A stretch of 64,000 nt of DNA from Apoderus coryli (GCA_911728435.2 OU452208.1:9362001-9426000), one strand, 5' to 3'. Positions 33,501 to 44,929 are shown, counted from the stretch's first letter. The notes: generated from the letters alone by a model not told the origin. Numbers and translations: made by a program.

Positions 33501-36500
33501 GGAGTGCTTGACGATAGCATTATAATATTCTTCAGTGATCATGGATTTCGGTTTGGTCAATTTGTTTTGACGCATAATGGTTGGTTAGAAGAACGGTTGC
33601 CGTTTATATTTATTTGGATACCAGAAAAGTTTAGGTAAATATTGATGCAAATGAAGGATTACGTTACAATATTGTTAAATTTTTTGATTTCAGACAAAAG
33701 TATAGTGAAGGATACCATTTTCTTCGCAATTCAACAAATATAATAACATCTCCATTTGATATTTATATGACTTTGCAGCACATTGTAAAATTATCAAATC
33801 CTAATTTTGTGGAAGTGCCTTCTAGTGGTTGTCCGACGTGTAAATCATTATTGAAACCAATAGATCTTCAGCGTAACTGTTCGATGGCAGGTATAACGAG
33901 TGATTGGTGTACTTGTACAAATACAATTGGTTCATTTATTGACATTGATGAGACAATAGAAGAAATGGCTAAAGAGTTTATTGCAGTAAGTCAGGATTTA
34001 CAAATTCATTTAATCATTTACTCTTTTAATTCTACTGGGAACTCATTATAGAGTAGATTCCAAATAGGATAGAAGTACGTGGGGCTGGTTAAATTTAGAG
34101 ATGATGAAATCAATCAACTAATTTAGATCAACAGATTTTTGTTTACTCGAGATTGATAAAACTACCGAATCGATTTTCTGAAAAGCGATAAGCTGTAAGA
34201 GTCTTTAATATTTTTACTTTTTTAGATTTAGCAATTAGTAATAGAATTTTGCACTTGGGACACAAACAAAGGTGTGACTGTGTTTAGGAAGTAAGTTCAG
34301 ATGATTTGGCTGTTTTTTGGGGATTTTTTTTTCACTTAGACCAGTTTGATCTCTATAGTCTATATTTGACACCTTAAAAAGGAATCTAGTGGTGCACGCA
34401 GCAAGATAAAAGAAATTTTTGAATAGAATTAGCCGATACTTGTTGGAAATTCATTATAACTGCGTAAAATAAAACAATTTTAGTTTTAAATATTTCCAAA
34501 CTTTTATAATATACAAATTTATATTTCAAAATCACACGACATGTTTCGTCGACGAAACATGTCGTGTGATTTTGAAATATAAATTTGTATATTATAAAAG
34601 TTTGGAAATATTTAAAACTAAAATTGTTTTATTTTACGCATATAAACGAAATTGATGTATTAGGTTACTTCGAAGCAACACCTTGATAATCTTGGACAGA
34701 TAGAGGAAGCAACTGGGATAACAAAATCTGACGCTGAAGAAATGTAAACACCATCCATATCAATGCAAAATAGTTGTGCAACATCGGCATTCCGGAGATG
34801 GCGAGCGCCAAACACTGTTTTGCCAGTGAACAAATCCGTGCCAACGTATCTTTTGAAGGATTTGTTACCTGGTTGATCGAGTGCTATTTCTCACGTCAAA
34901 TCGACATAACACAAGGAATTGGTCTACAGAAAATTACTATTTAATTTTTGAATGGGCAGAACAAGGGCACTTCGCTGTTGAGGGGGTTTTGTTTTGTCTA
35001 CAATCAGACATAATACCGGGTGGTCCAGTTTCGAAAGCGGAAACTTTAGAGGCAGACAGAGAACCATAAAATAATAGCAGTTTGTATTATAAACGATATT
35101 CGAAAAATGCTTCGTTACCAAAGTACAGGGTATCACATTTTTTATAAAAAATTCCAATTTTATTAATATTTTTAAAACTACTTTAGCCTTTAACTTTAAA
35201 TGAAATTTGGTACGTTTGAATAGGTAATGTAGAAAAAAACTATTATTTTACTTCCACCTGTGTGTACGGACAATTTGAATGAAAAAAATATGGTAATCAA
35301 ATGTTTTTTTAAGAAAAACTTATTTCTGAAATCCTTGTTCAATTCACAAAAAAAAAAAAATAAAATAAAATTCTTTAAGCAACTGGAATTCAAATAAATT
35401 TCTATCTGTGGTAGTAGGTTATCAAAAAAGAAAAAAAGACTACTACTGCCAGTGTTTTTCATTTATTATGAAAGTTAGTTGAATCGTGTCAGGTAACTTA
35501 ATTTCCAGTTATTGTTGACATTGTTATTAGTCTGTATTAGTATTAAACTGAAAAATGCTTTTTTCTAACAACGAATATGTTGTAACGTTGTTCTTGGTTC
35601 GTTGTGTGAAATAATAACGAGCTTTGAATTAAAAATAATTAATTTACACTTAATTAATAAACACTTAAACAAACTAATATCATTAACGAACTAATGTGAC
35701 TATATTTATTTTCACTAACGCTGTGCTTCACTATTCACTGATCACTTCATAGCTGTTTGTCTGTCCCTGTTATATGCTATGTTATATATATGCTTCTTTC
35801 TCGAACACTTCCAGTTAGTAGTAGAACATTCTAGCGCACGTATGTCCATTCCAGATCCATACGGTAAGCGAGGCACATCCTGCCAAAGTAACACAGCGCT
35901 GCCCCGGACGAGGTAAAACATATTAAATCTGTACAGAGTCGTCTCCCGTTAATTTGAGTCGCAAGCTTTCGAGAACGATTACATCTGATTACTATATATC
36001 AAGCCAATGCGGTGTTGCCGGATGTATTTATTTCTCTCTAAGCGTTGGGGACATTTTATATTCGTCACAATATTCATTTTTGCTACGGATTTTGATATGG
36101 CAATGCAGAAGCGGCAGTTCGTGAATATCGTACAGGCTATCCAAATAGGAGAGTTCCAGATGCTTGCGTGTTAATAACGAACTGAACAGAACCCGTCGGT
36201 AAGCAGCTCAGAACCTTCACATACCTAAGTCTAAAATATTACGAACATTACACGAAGACCTACAGCCTGTTCAAAATAATAATTTGCCAGTGCCTCGACT
36301 CGAACGAAGAAAATCCTGACTTTTTCAATAAGATTCTTTGGACGGATGAGTCCTCTTTTACAAGAGTTGTTATTCCACGTCTGATGTCCATATTTGGGCA
36401 GATCAGATTCCTCGAGAAATTCGGCCAAGATAATTTCAAAATGAATTTTCCGTAAAAGGTTGAGCTCTGAACTGTTTTTGGGCTTTCCTAGAGCATGTAT

Positions 36501-38322
36501 CCATTAATTTAAAGCATTAGCGTTGGATACAACTGGATGGAGCTCCCACGCATTTTGGAATAGCTGGAAGAGAATGGCTCAATAACAATTATTGTCCGAT
36601 AAGGATGGTTTTTCCGGCTAGGGAGAAATGACATCTATAATGGCGTGTCTACCCAGGTCACCGCATTTGGAGCACTATTAAAGATAAAGTCTACGCTAAT
36701 TCCGGGAAGATTTAACTTTAACAATTCGGCAAGTCTGCAATGGTATGCGGCGAAAATGTATTCAGGTGGTTGGACTACATTTCGAGCAATTTTTGTGATT
36801 TTACCTTTAATTTTGTTATTGTTGTTGAAAGCTACTAATTAACTTTTTTATTTTCGTTTATTTATTTTTTTAAATCAGTAGATATTTTGATTTTTTACTT
36901 GCAAACGGTTTGTCAAACGACAAAAAGTAAAGAGCCCTTTTTTGTTGTAAATTGGACAAGGATTCTAAAAAATCAGTGGCGTACCATATTTTTCATTAAA
37001 ATTGTGCGAAGAATATTATGAAATGTAAAATTTTTAATAAAAATGTTGACACTTCTTTCTACCTTTGTAACGAAGCATTTTTCGAATGTAGTTTATAGTA
37101 CAAACTCTGACTCCCTCCAAAGTTTCCGCTTTCGAAACTGGACCACCCTGTATAGTTACAGAATTTATGAAAGAGGTCCTTCAGTACGTTGGTATCTAGA
37201 AGAAATTCTTGAATATATTCCAAGCCCATTATAATGTTTACCTTCAGCAAGATGGTGTTCTAAGCTTTGGCTTTTTAGGTCATTTCTGGACGACAACTTC
37301 CCTCAAAGATGGATAAATACCAACGAATCTGTGCTCGACGATCTCTATGTTTCATTTCAGATTTCTTCTTCGAAAGTTTTTTATGTTTAGCGGTGGTAGT
37401 ATTATTTGTATTTTTTTCAAGATCCCAATCTCTTGACTCTCTTTGTTAGAAGGTCAGCTTTCTTATTTCGTGTCCTTGAATAGTTTTTATTTGGGTCACA
37501 GTTATAAAATTGTAACAGAAGATTTTTTTAGCAATCGAAACGTCGTTAGCTAGTACTAGTGTGTCCCAAATTACTCTTTTTTAAATAGCACAATTATAAG
37601 AAAAATCATTAACCATTTTAAGAGGGTTATGTGAAAAGTTTTGGGACTCAACATTTAGGAGAAGTTACTCATTCTCATTCGAGAATGTTACGTGGTTTTA
37701 CAAATGGCTGTACATCATTTCGCGAATAGTTGAATCCAAACGTTGTGGTACCAGCTAGGTTGATCATGAACGGTCGAGAGGCTATTGTCATAGTGACAAA
37801 GGATACAACTACATTTGAAGACTAAACTTCGGTCATCATTTATCAAACAACGAATATTTGGAAGGATTACATAATATGTGATCTAAATAATACTTGTCTC
37901 TCTATGTTAGGCTCAAAACTTTCCATAGAACCCTCGAAATATTTATAAAATATAACCTTTAGTAACAAATTACTTACGTAAGATTTTTTTTATAGAAGAT
38001 CAACGAAAAAACTAGAATGATAAACAAATTACAATGTTCTTTGTTCACATTAGACGAAATCGTGCACGTTAAAAAACTGGTTGACGATAATAATGTGTTG
38101 TACATGCTGAGAGTCAAGTTGTCGCCCGAGGCTATATTTGAAGTTAAAATTAAGATAGATAATGATGGCGTGTTTAAATATTTAGCTGATTACAGATTAG
38201 ATAGGTATGAGCCTAAAACAAAATGTGCTACCAGTAGCGATCTGAAAAAATATTGTAATTGTAAATCATTTACGAATGTTGTGACGAATATATTTTGTAA
38301 TAAACTGTTTTGTTTGTTTTGA
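30568..38322 (+). CDS. DUF229 family (sulfatase-like) type II membrane protein, 8 exons
   Basis: Exons are 30568-30688, 31339-31612, 32075-32340, 32423-32611, 32680-32820, 33337-33634, 33694-33985 and 37996-38322. All introns are GT-AG, phases match, and the sum is 1908 nt (635 aa plus TGA), a normal DUF229 length. The short first exon encodes a membrane anchor ('YIKLIIIINSIAAVIFFI'). The ectodomain starts 'GYLINTPECKI'. Alkaline-phosphatase/sulfatase superfamily metal-site motifs follow: 'VLMIGIDSMS' (D193), 'NTLPNLIAIL', 'NSFSHDDLN' (H362, D363), 'FFSDHG' (D398, H399) and 'THNGW' (H410). The Cys-rich C-terminus ends 'DLKKYCNCK'. The substrate of DUF229 proteins is not established. The motifs suggest a metal-dependent hydrolase fold outside the cell or in the secretory lumen. 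Intron 7 is 4 kb of transposons, yet the exons are undamaged. Confidence 0.9.
31690..31946 (-). mobile_element. Mariner end relic in intron 2 of the DUF229 gene
   Basis: Minus-strand sequence from 31946 (AGAGGGTTACTATTTAT) through GTCAAAATGTCAAA-like blocks to the ATG region near 31775 aligns with the 5' end of the mariner at 53526-54782 (shared TTTTGGCCGAGA, ACTGTAAA.AACACAAAT, AAAACGTT.TGAGT.CGTAT and GTTGCCAG). Only the 5' UTR and the first codons remain. Confidence 0.65.
33025..33175 (+). pseudogene. LINE linker-region fragment in intron 5
   Basis: The plus strand reads 'AAYSDYIGRVQGSLTEDAKY', then after a stop 'FHAKNNGTRIPGMM'. This resembles the segment between endonuclease and RT domains of jockey-type LINEs (Y..Y...VE.SL...PK.FW.F...K....GIP). 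It is short and broken. Confidence 0.5.
34461..34640. repeat. Perfect 180-bp palindrome
   Basis: Two 90-base arms are exact reverse complements with no spacer, centred between 34550 and 34551 (TTTCGTC|GACGAAA). The outer limit is TGCGTAAAAT / ATTTTACGCA. I compared both arms base by base and found no mismatch. The centre reads GACGAAACATGTC on both strands, which matches the GAAA-stem III-GUC part of a hammerhead. It lies in intron 7 of the DUF229 gene. Confidence 0.95.
34641..35013. other. Intronic segment, unrecognised
   Basis: A frame with 'DNLGQIEEATGITKSDAEEM' (about 34690-34746) looks protein-like but I cannot name it. It may be the left part of the older element interrupted at 35016. 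Confidence 0.25.
35016..37150 (+). mobile_element. 2.1 kb mariner-like transposon in intron 7
   Basis: The left TIR (35016) reads CCGGGTGGTCCAGTTTCGAA. The right TIR, read inward from 37150 on the minus strand, reads CAGGGTGGTCCAGTTTCGAA. Similarity continues for about 130 bp (AGCGGAAACTTT, TTCGAAAAATGCTTCGTTAC). TA dinucleotides flank both ends (35014-35015, 37151-37152), as for Tc1/mariner insertions. It contains a decayed transposase. Confidence 0.8.
36130..36660 (+). pseudogene. IS630/mariner-like transposase remnant
   Basis: Frames in order give 'FFNKILWTDESSFTRV' (a WTDE box with its catalytic Asp, about 36325-36372), a segment resembling 'IWADQIP.EIR', then 'FSVKG' and 'FWAF', then 'IQLDGAPTHFGIAGREWLNN' (QQDGAP-type second Asp box, about 36526-36585). 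Stops and frameshifts are frequent. The order matches the insect IS630-like family also seen at 100, 59055 and 63330. Confidence 0.7.
37165..37370 (+). pseudogene. Second IS630-like transposase fragment in intron 7
   Basis: Broken frames encode 'RYLEEILEYIPSP', 'VYLQQDGVL' and 'SFLDDNFPQRWINTNES', the second catalytic-Asp region of the same broad transposase family. It lies just outside the right end of the 35016-37150 element, so that element probably inserted into or beside this older copy. Confidence 0.55.
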
Positions 38323-39172
38323 AATTCGCGTTTGATTTATTGATTTGTTAGATTCATTTTGCAAAAATATCAGCTTGACATTTTTTTTGTTGAAAGGTGT
38401 TAGTTATGATAGTCAAACTTCCACTCTCTTATTTACATGCTACTTTAACTTTGAGAGCTACTTGCTGTTAATATAAAAAGTCTTAATGTATATACAGGGT
38501 TGCCCACCGGGACTACGTCGATCATTAACGAGAAGTTAGTCACTGGAAAATTCTAAAGAAACAGGGTAGACCAGGATAGACCCAATTCAATGTCCCCTAC
38601 ACATAATATTTTCAACGTCACATCAATCCCGGTTATGATCGTTTATTTCCAACAGATAAAATTCAGTTACAGGAAATTCACATTACAATTAAAGCAATAA
38701 TAATGCTGATGTGCCACAATATACAAATAGGAATGCAAATAAATAAACAATATCATTTATACTTTTTTTGAGTTTCTTGCACTAATTGTGCACGCAAGAC
38801 ATGGTCAATCGTCAGGAGAAGCACACACGAAAGCAGGCCCCCGTGTAGGACATACACACCAGGACATTCGTTTTTACACTCTTAATTTCCATGCTATATG
38901 GCTTCTTGGCTATACTGACGAGAACCAGAAAGTTCGGAAGCAATAAAATCCATCCACAATGTAATTGTTATGCAACTGCTCATTCTTCTTTGGCGTAAGA
39001 CAATTTTGGTAGGTGGGTACACCAGAAGTGTCACAAACGAAGATGTTCCAGACTTTGTTTTGAACATCGAGCTAAAAGAAGTCCCTGATCATATCCACGA
39101 ACTGGATAAGCACCATCCTGCTTCCAGACCAAATATTGCAACAACATACGTTGTAGTTTTTTTCTTCACTCT
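38323..39172. other. Downstream of the DUF229 gene
   Basis: No clear polyadenylation signal lies close to the stop; AATATAAAAAGT near 38471 is a weak candidate. TATACAGGGTTGCCCACCGG at 38495 looks like one end of a Tc1/mariner-type element; its partner was not found. Confidence 0.3.
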
Positions 39173-39680
39173 TTATGATAGGAATAAAATGGCAACCAAA
39201 TGATAGATCCAGTCTAAATGAGAGCGAACATAGGCAAAATAAAGGGCAATAACAGCATCAACACATACAAAGACAAAGCCCTGACAGCTTCGCACTAAGA
39301 AGCTATAAAGTCGAATTCTCGTATTAATGTTCTCATTAAAGGTAAGTTTCGAATCGAATATCACTCTGAGGTTAGTCATTAAGTCAAAGAAATAGCGTTC
39401 CGTGTATAAGTGATGATGCATTTGCACTTTGCTATAGCGACAGTTTGTTTATGTCACACTAGTCGCATAAATGATTAAAATCACTCTGCAACGCCTAACA
39501 TTGATGCAATAGGCTTAAAAATTTTAAGATCATCAGCAAATAAAAGCTTGTTTGTCTGAATAGGTTCGAATAGGTCAACCCAACCCAAATTGATTCAATT
39601 TTTCAACCAACACACCGTGATTGTGAAACGCCTTCGAAAAATCTGTGTGTACCACATACATGTGAGAAATTAAGGAGTTT
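39173..39680 (-). pseudogene. LINE reverse transcriptase fragment
   Basis: Reading the minus strand from about 39670: 'VVHTDFSKAFHNHGVLVEKL' (RT domain with catalytic Asp), then 'KLLFADDLKIFKPI' (FADD catalytic box, about 39555-39515), then 'NLRVIFDSKLTFNENINTRI' and 'CQGF' with 'ALYFAYVRSHLDW' (39373-39200). Frameshifts separate the parts. Order and motifs are those of a jockey/R1-type LINE; the region between domains is partly deleted. Confidence 0.8.
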
Positions 39681-40536
39681 ACATAAAATTACTGTTGACA
39701 ATTAATTGAAATTGTAAATAAATGATATTGACAAATCAATATCGAGTGATATTCTTTATTATTCATAATGCCATCCCATTCAAATTAAACCAACGAATAT
39801 TATTTAGATCTCTTTATGATTATTAATTTATTATGAAGAAAAAACCAGCCCCAAATACTGTGCAAACTATTTTACAAAACTTCAGAATTCACGGATCGGT
39901 TCACGTAAAATTACCCAGAAGAAAACCTGTTATTTTGATATTTTACAACATCATCAAGATATTTTTGACTAAGTAGTGCAATTGCATATCGGTAGGAAAT
40001 GTTTTATATGCCATAGCATTTAACCAAGTGGATTCCATAGGAATATAGAAGAACAAGTCTAATAGAGACAAGTGAAGTGAAGTGAAAAGAAGGCAATCCA
40101 CCGATAGTTAAAGGCTTTACTACGATAATCTGGTGGCGGACCATCTTGTTGTGCTCATTTTCTGAAAACCGGCTTACTGCTTGCATAAGTGTATCGTAGA
40201 CTTTCTTAATACCTTAAACCGGTAAAATTTTCATCGTAAAAACAAATGCAAAAAATGGTATTTCTAGATCACCAAAAACAATAAAATTCCACGTCCTCGA
40301 TATAGCCTCGTTCTGTTAAACATGTCACATCACATCAAAGGAGTAGGTAGTTGCTGTGGAATTTTAAGTCTGCTTGACTTTAAATTAGAATACTGCCTAT
40401 ATTAATTAGATATATTTCTTTGCAAAACTATTTCTTTAGTTAAAATTATTTCTATTTATAAAACGATTAATTTTATAGAGAATCTAAATCGGCAATAAAA
40501 GTATAGCGTTCGATTTAAAATAAGAAATGAAGTAAA
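39681..40536. other. Gene-free AT-rich stretch
   Basis: Nothing recognised. Confidence 0.35.
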
Positions 40537-40667
40537 CTAACATGTACGAATCAACAAAGTTCCGTGACACAAGTGGGATTTGAACCCACATCTCCCGATT
40601 GCCTGTCAGGTGTTTTGCCCAATTAAACTACCGTGACACATGTATGGAACTTCTTTAATTCGTACAT
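40537..40667 (-). repeat. tRNA-like sequence inside a hairpin
   Basis: The minus strand folds as a near-complete tRNA. The acceptor GTGTCAC pairs 6 of 7, the T arm GTGGG/CCCAC closes a TTCAAAT loop, and an anticodon stem CCTGA/TCGGG closes loop CAGGCAA (anticodon position GGC, Ala-like). Position 33 is A instead of the near-universal T, so it is not a functional tRNA. Outside it, CATGTACGAATCAACAAAGT pairs with inverted ACTTCTTTAATTCGTACATG. It is likely a tRNA-derived SINE or transposon head. Confidence 0.65.
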
Positions 40668-40668
40668 G

Positions 40669-40900
40669 CCTTAATAATAATAATAATAATTGCTTTATTG
40701 CTCAACAGAAAATCCATTTACAGAGCAATCTTACAAAATTACTTAATATTAATAATAACAATACAAATAAACCGAAACAGAAAGAAAGAAACACCAACTA
40801 AATCCATATCATGCTTTGCTTCCTATGTGCTGTGCTACGTCAAAGACTACACAATGTCATATTGCAATGTTATTTCTCTTTTGCTAATCGTAAATAAATT
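40669..40900 (-). repeat. LINE 3' tail
   Basis: On the minus strand the sequence ends GAGCAATAAAGCAATTATTA followed by a (TTA)n run, the simple-repeat 3' end of a CR1/L2/jockey-type LINE. No coding part remains. Confidence 0.55.
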
Positions 40901-40907
40901 ATAAATA

Positions 40908-41100
40908 AACAAACAAAGATATTCAACTAAGTTGACAGCGTATAGTATATCATCGATATACAAAGAAATTAAATAAACTAACCTGTACGAATCAAAAAAA
41001 TTCCGTGACACAAGTGGCATTTGAACCCACATCTCCCAATTGCCGGGCAGGTGTTTTGACCTACCTACGCTGTCAACTTAGTTGAATATCTTTGTTTGTC
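40908..41100 (-). repeat. Second tRNA-like hairpin
   Basis: A diverged copy of the 40537-40667 tRNA-like sequence (GAGATGTGGGTTCAAATG, CACTTGTGTCACGG) at about 40995-41075. It is enclosed by a perfect inverted repeat of at least 34 bp: AAACAAAGATATTCAACTAA at about 40912, inverted at about 41078-41097. Confidence 0.65.
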
Positions 41101-41946
41101 TATTTAAAATAAGAAAGTAAAGCATCTCACCGAACTACTAATATACCCAAGCCTTCAGATCTAAATTTCGAATAGTTTTTCCTATGATTAGGTGCCTCTC
41201 GTCGTGACACACACTGTGTATCAACTAATACAGCTACTAAGTATATCGAATTAAAGCTCTCACAAACCTCATTAATACCCTATAAGAACAGATTATCAAG
41301 TCATAGCGTTCACATCATTAATTAAGGAAGAACTTGTATTATGTAATGTAGCAGAATTTTGGCCCGCCAGCAGCTACTTTACATGCATGATGCTTATCTA
41401 TATATTCCTCTAAAACTTTATGGTTAGACGTAGATTAGGGAACTAAATCTTAATAGGTTATTCGTGAGCACGTTTGAGTATGAAAAACAGAATAGTCATC
41501 TAACGCACATGCCAAGTGCTTATGAGGATGAATAATGACTAGGACTGGGCCCATTTATTTTATAGTTCGGGGTCTATTTCCGACAAATTTCTATATTATG
41601 TGATTGAATTAAAGTTAGCTCCGTTAGTATATATTTAGTCATGCAGCAGTGGCATTTCTTTTTTGTTGTCACCCTCAGTTGATTATAAGTTTGTGAATTC
41701 CCTGTTTATAGACTACTTTTTACAAATTTTAATTCCGCAGTAAATCGACCTAGATTATGTTTTAATTTACTAATTATTTTTCATTTATTACATTCAAAAA
41801 GACTTCATGAATACGTACGTAAGTGGTAGATGGAATTGTTTCTATGATATAAATGACAAAAGCCAATTTAGTAAAAAACTCATTTAGTTTTTTGTAAGTA
41901 TGCTAAAAATTTTGTTTATATTCATTTTTACAAAATTAACGAGAAA
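41101..41946. other. Gene-free AT-rich stretch
   Basis: Nothing recognised. Confidence 0.35.
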
Positions 41947-43803
41947 TGCATTTTCCGCATTTTCTTAATGCGGAAAGCTGCACTTTTCCGTACTCAGTGC
42001 TGTAATGTTAATTTTTGCGTATTGTTTTTAATATTGCTATAACAAATATACATCACATAGTGCTAAATTTGTTATAAATCATAAATATTAATAACTATTT
42101 ACCCATATTAAAGGAAGAAGTAGTTATAGCTTACTTCTGTTATCCAGCAAAAAATATAATAACCTGTAAAATGAAATAAAAAGCAAAAATTTTATTTTTC
42201 TCTTATGACACATTAATAACTGATATTCTTATGACAAAAAGCATATTTGACACATTTGTCAATTGTTGTTGCCTGCATTGTCAGTTTGACAGTTCAGGTT
42301 AATAAACAATACAAGAAAATCGTGCGGACAAGTAACTTTACCGCACTGACTGCAGAAAAGTTTATTTTTCGCACGATTATTTTCAAATGTATTAAGCTAC
42401 TAACTTATTCTATTTTTTTTACTATTATGGGTCTTTTCTTCTTGTAAAAACAACGTAATTTAATTACTTATTGTAAGTTATTTCCACAGTTTTGCATGTA
42501 CTTGTCACAAAACAAAGACACACTGGCAATAGAATTCACTTTTGTCCTACCCTGTATATATATTTGGGTAATTTTGGATATTTTCTCTTAGTTTTATAGT
42601 TTCATACCTACCTAGTGTCTGAAAGTCTAATATTTTTGTAAATATCATACATCTGTAAGTAATAAACATATTATCTTGGGTGCCTGTGATAAAGAATTTA
42701 TACCTAGAAAAAGACCTTTTTTCAAGTCGAAAATATTGTGTTTGTTTATGAGTTAGTCCAAAGATAAAATGCATATATTAGAAAAGATAACCAGATGTTT
42801 CAGTTATAGGATGGTCAAAACATTCAACATTCTCGAAACGCCTTCATGTAAATTAAATGTCGGAATTTTATTACTATATACAGAAGCTAGTAGTTGGGGA
42901 GTTAACAAGGGCGCAGAAAATATGAACATGGGTTTTCCTCCAGTTAGCTTTCCCGGAGATTAAGGAGTCATTATATAATCGTATTGTTCCTAACTTTACA
43001 CACAGTAGTGTCTTGTTGATCTTCTGAAAAATCTCCAACATAGGACATCTTAACAATTAACAACCGTTATTAAATGTCCTTTTTTCTGGTTGGCTATTTT
43101 CAATCTAGTACCTACTTCTCGTGTATGTAAAGTGTTTTCGAAATATAATTGGATTTTCGAGTTTAGATTCGTTTTAGTCTTAGAAGGGTCTAGATGTACC
43201 AATTTTATAAAGTTAAAGTAAATATTTTAATTGTTTTTCGACTTAGAAGATTTCGCACAGTTAAGAATTATTTTCTAGTTTTTGTGTTAAAGTATACCAG
43301 TAGAAAGACTAAGTCCATTTCATTTTATTCTGAAGTAGTGAATTGTATAAAGTTTCTTAATAATAATCGAAGTTAAAGATTCAGTAAGTTCTTTGTTAAT
43401 TCTTTTAATTGAAGGCCTTTTTATTTCCAATCAATTTTTATAAAGATTAAAGTTGTTTATTTTATCAATTGAATTATATTCAGTTTTCAATAGTAATTAA
43501 AAGTTTCGTATAGGAATTAATATAATTATTCGTAATTATATTAATTTACCGATTTTAAGTTGTACATTAATGAATAAGATTTTCTTCTAAACTTTCATTA
43601 TCGTTTAATTGTTTTATTCTTTTTGTTTATTTAAACATATTTATTTCTTGTTGTTATTAATTTTAATTATTAAATTAGTTGTTTTGAGCCCAAACCTTTG
43701 TGTTTTATTTCTAATAAAGTTTTCATTATGTTGGTGAACAGATAGGTAGAAACCTCCTTCGGAATGTGCAACTTTCCGCACTAAAAAAATGCGTAAAAGT
43801 GCA
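41947..43803. mobile_element. TIR element without gene (about 1.9 kb)
   Basis: TGCATTTTCCGCATTTTCTT (41947) and the following AATGCGGAAAGCTGCACTTTTC recur inverted at 43760-43803 with about 80% identity over 44 bp. A related hairpin at about 42316-42380 (CGTGCG...CGCACG with GTAACTTTACCGCAC) lies inside. The interior has no recognisable gene, so this would be non-autonomous. Limits may extend about 25 bp further out. Confidence 0.5.
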
Positions 43804-44004
43804 CTTTACCGCACGTTCGTAAAAAAGATCGAATTAATTAATATATTAAAAAATAAGAGGATAATTAGCCATACCTTATACCTTTGCAATTGGCGTCTGA
43901 TCCAACAACGTTAAGTGGGAAGATGTGTCTGCGTCCCATGGACTACTGAAATGTATTTCTAATGAATTTCGGGTTTGATTTGAATGTCTCTCGTATAACC
44001 TAAT

Positions 44005-44157
44005 TTTGACCGGGGCGGGTGATCTAGCGCTAGACTTAAGCAGACTGTCCCGGTATGTAGTGGGTTCGAACTCCGGACCCGCGTAAAAATATAAAAAATC
44101 ACTTCACATTCACATTGCTTAAGACCCAGAAGGCCAATAAACAAAAAAAAAAACAAC
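44005..44157 (+). mobile_element. tRNA-derived SINE
   Basis: The head carries GGGCGGGTGATCTAGCGCTA (A-box region) and a good B box, GGTTCGAACTCC. An unrelated body follows with AAGACCCAGAAGGCCAATAA and an A-rich tail. AACCTAAT occurs directly before (43997-44004) and after (44158-44165), an apparent 8-bp target duplication. It has no coding capacity; transposition would depend on a LINE partner. Confidence 0.75.
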
Positions 44158-44165
44158 AACCTAAT

Positions 44166-44929
44166 CCGTATTTCTACAGTAGTTGCAAATAATTACTTTA
44201 TTAGGTAACTAAAGAGGATTATAAAGATATAGTTTTAACCAATGGGACTGATTAAAATTGTCTATAGCCATTTAGCCGTCCATGTGACATATTTAATGGC
44301 TTAATAAATCAAATTGACTGATTATCCTGCAATGAGCACTGACGGGGTGCTGTTCGCAGTTGTTATAAAATATAAGATGATGTAACGATGACAGCAAAGA
44401 ATATGAAAAGGGCGCGCGAACATTTTCTTAAATAATACACCACCTGGGCCTTATATGCACAAGTTTATTGTTAGGATGAGGGGTTGAAACAGGTCGTGTT
44501 GGCACTCCGTTTTTCATTGTCGCCCTCTCATAATTTCAAATGTTGCTCCTGCTGTCAGATATGTCGAGAATATATTGGTGGATGACAATAATCAAGAGAA
44601 ACATGCCTATTTAAAGGGCAACAGAATAATTACAGTGTATTTATGGTTCATACTTTGTGAGATCTTTGCTAAGTCCATATTTGAGTTTGAATTTATACGT
44701 AATTATTCAGGGAAATGATATACAGTGAGGTACAAAAGTCACGCATAAATTTCGATCAAATTTAAACGAACTTTTTTTGGAAGAACCGTTTTTTGACGTA
44801 ACAGAATAGTATATACGTGTATTGCATATGTTTTGCTTATGGAACTCCCTGTATATTATTAATTTTATAATTCCCCATAAAATAAATATGCAACTATTTA
44901 TTTGCATTAAATTTTGCTATGAACAACTA
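44166..44929. other. Gene-free stretch with a possible short MITE
   Basis: No gene. At about 44718-44858, TATACAGTGAGGT faces inverted ACTCCCTGTATA, which may be the two ends of a roughly 140-bp TA-inserted MITE. Confidence 0.35.

Noticed and set aside
40537..40667. Functional tRNA-Ala gene
   Set aside because: A instead of T at position 33, weak D arm, a second degenerate copy nearby and enclosing inverted repeats point to a repeat, not a tRNA gene.
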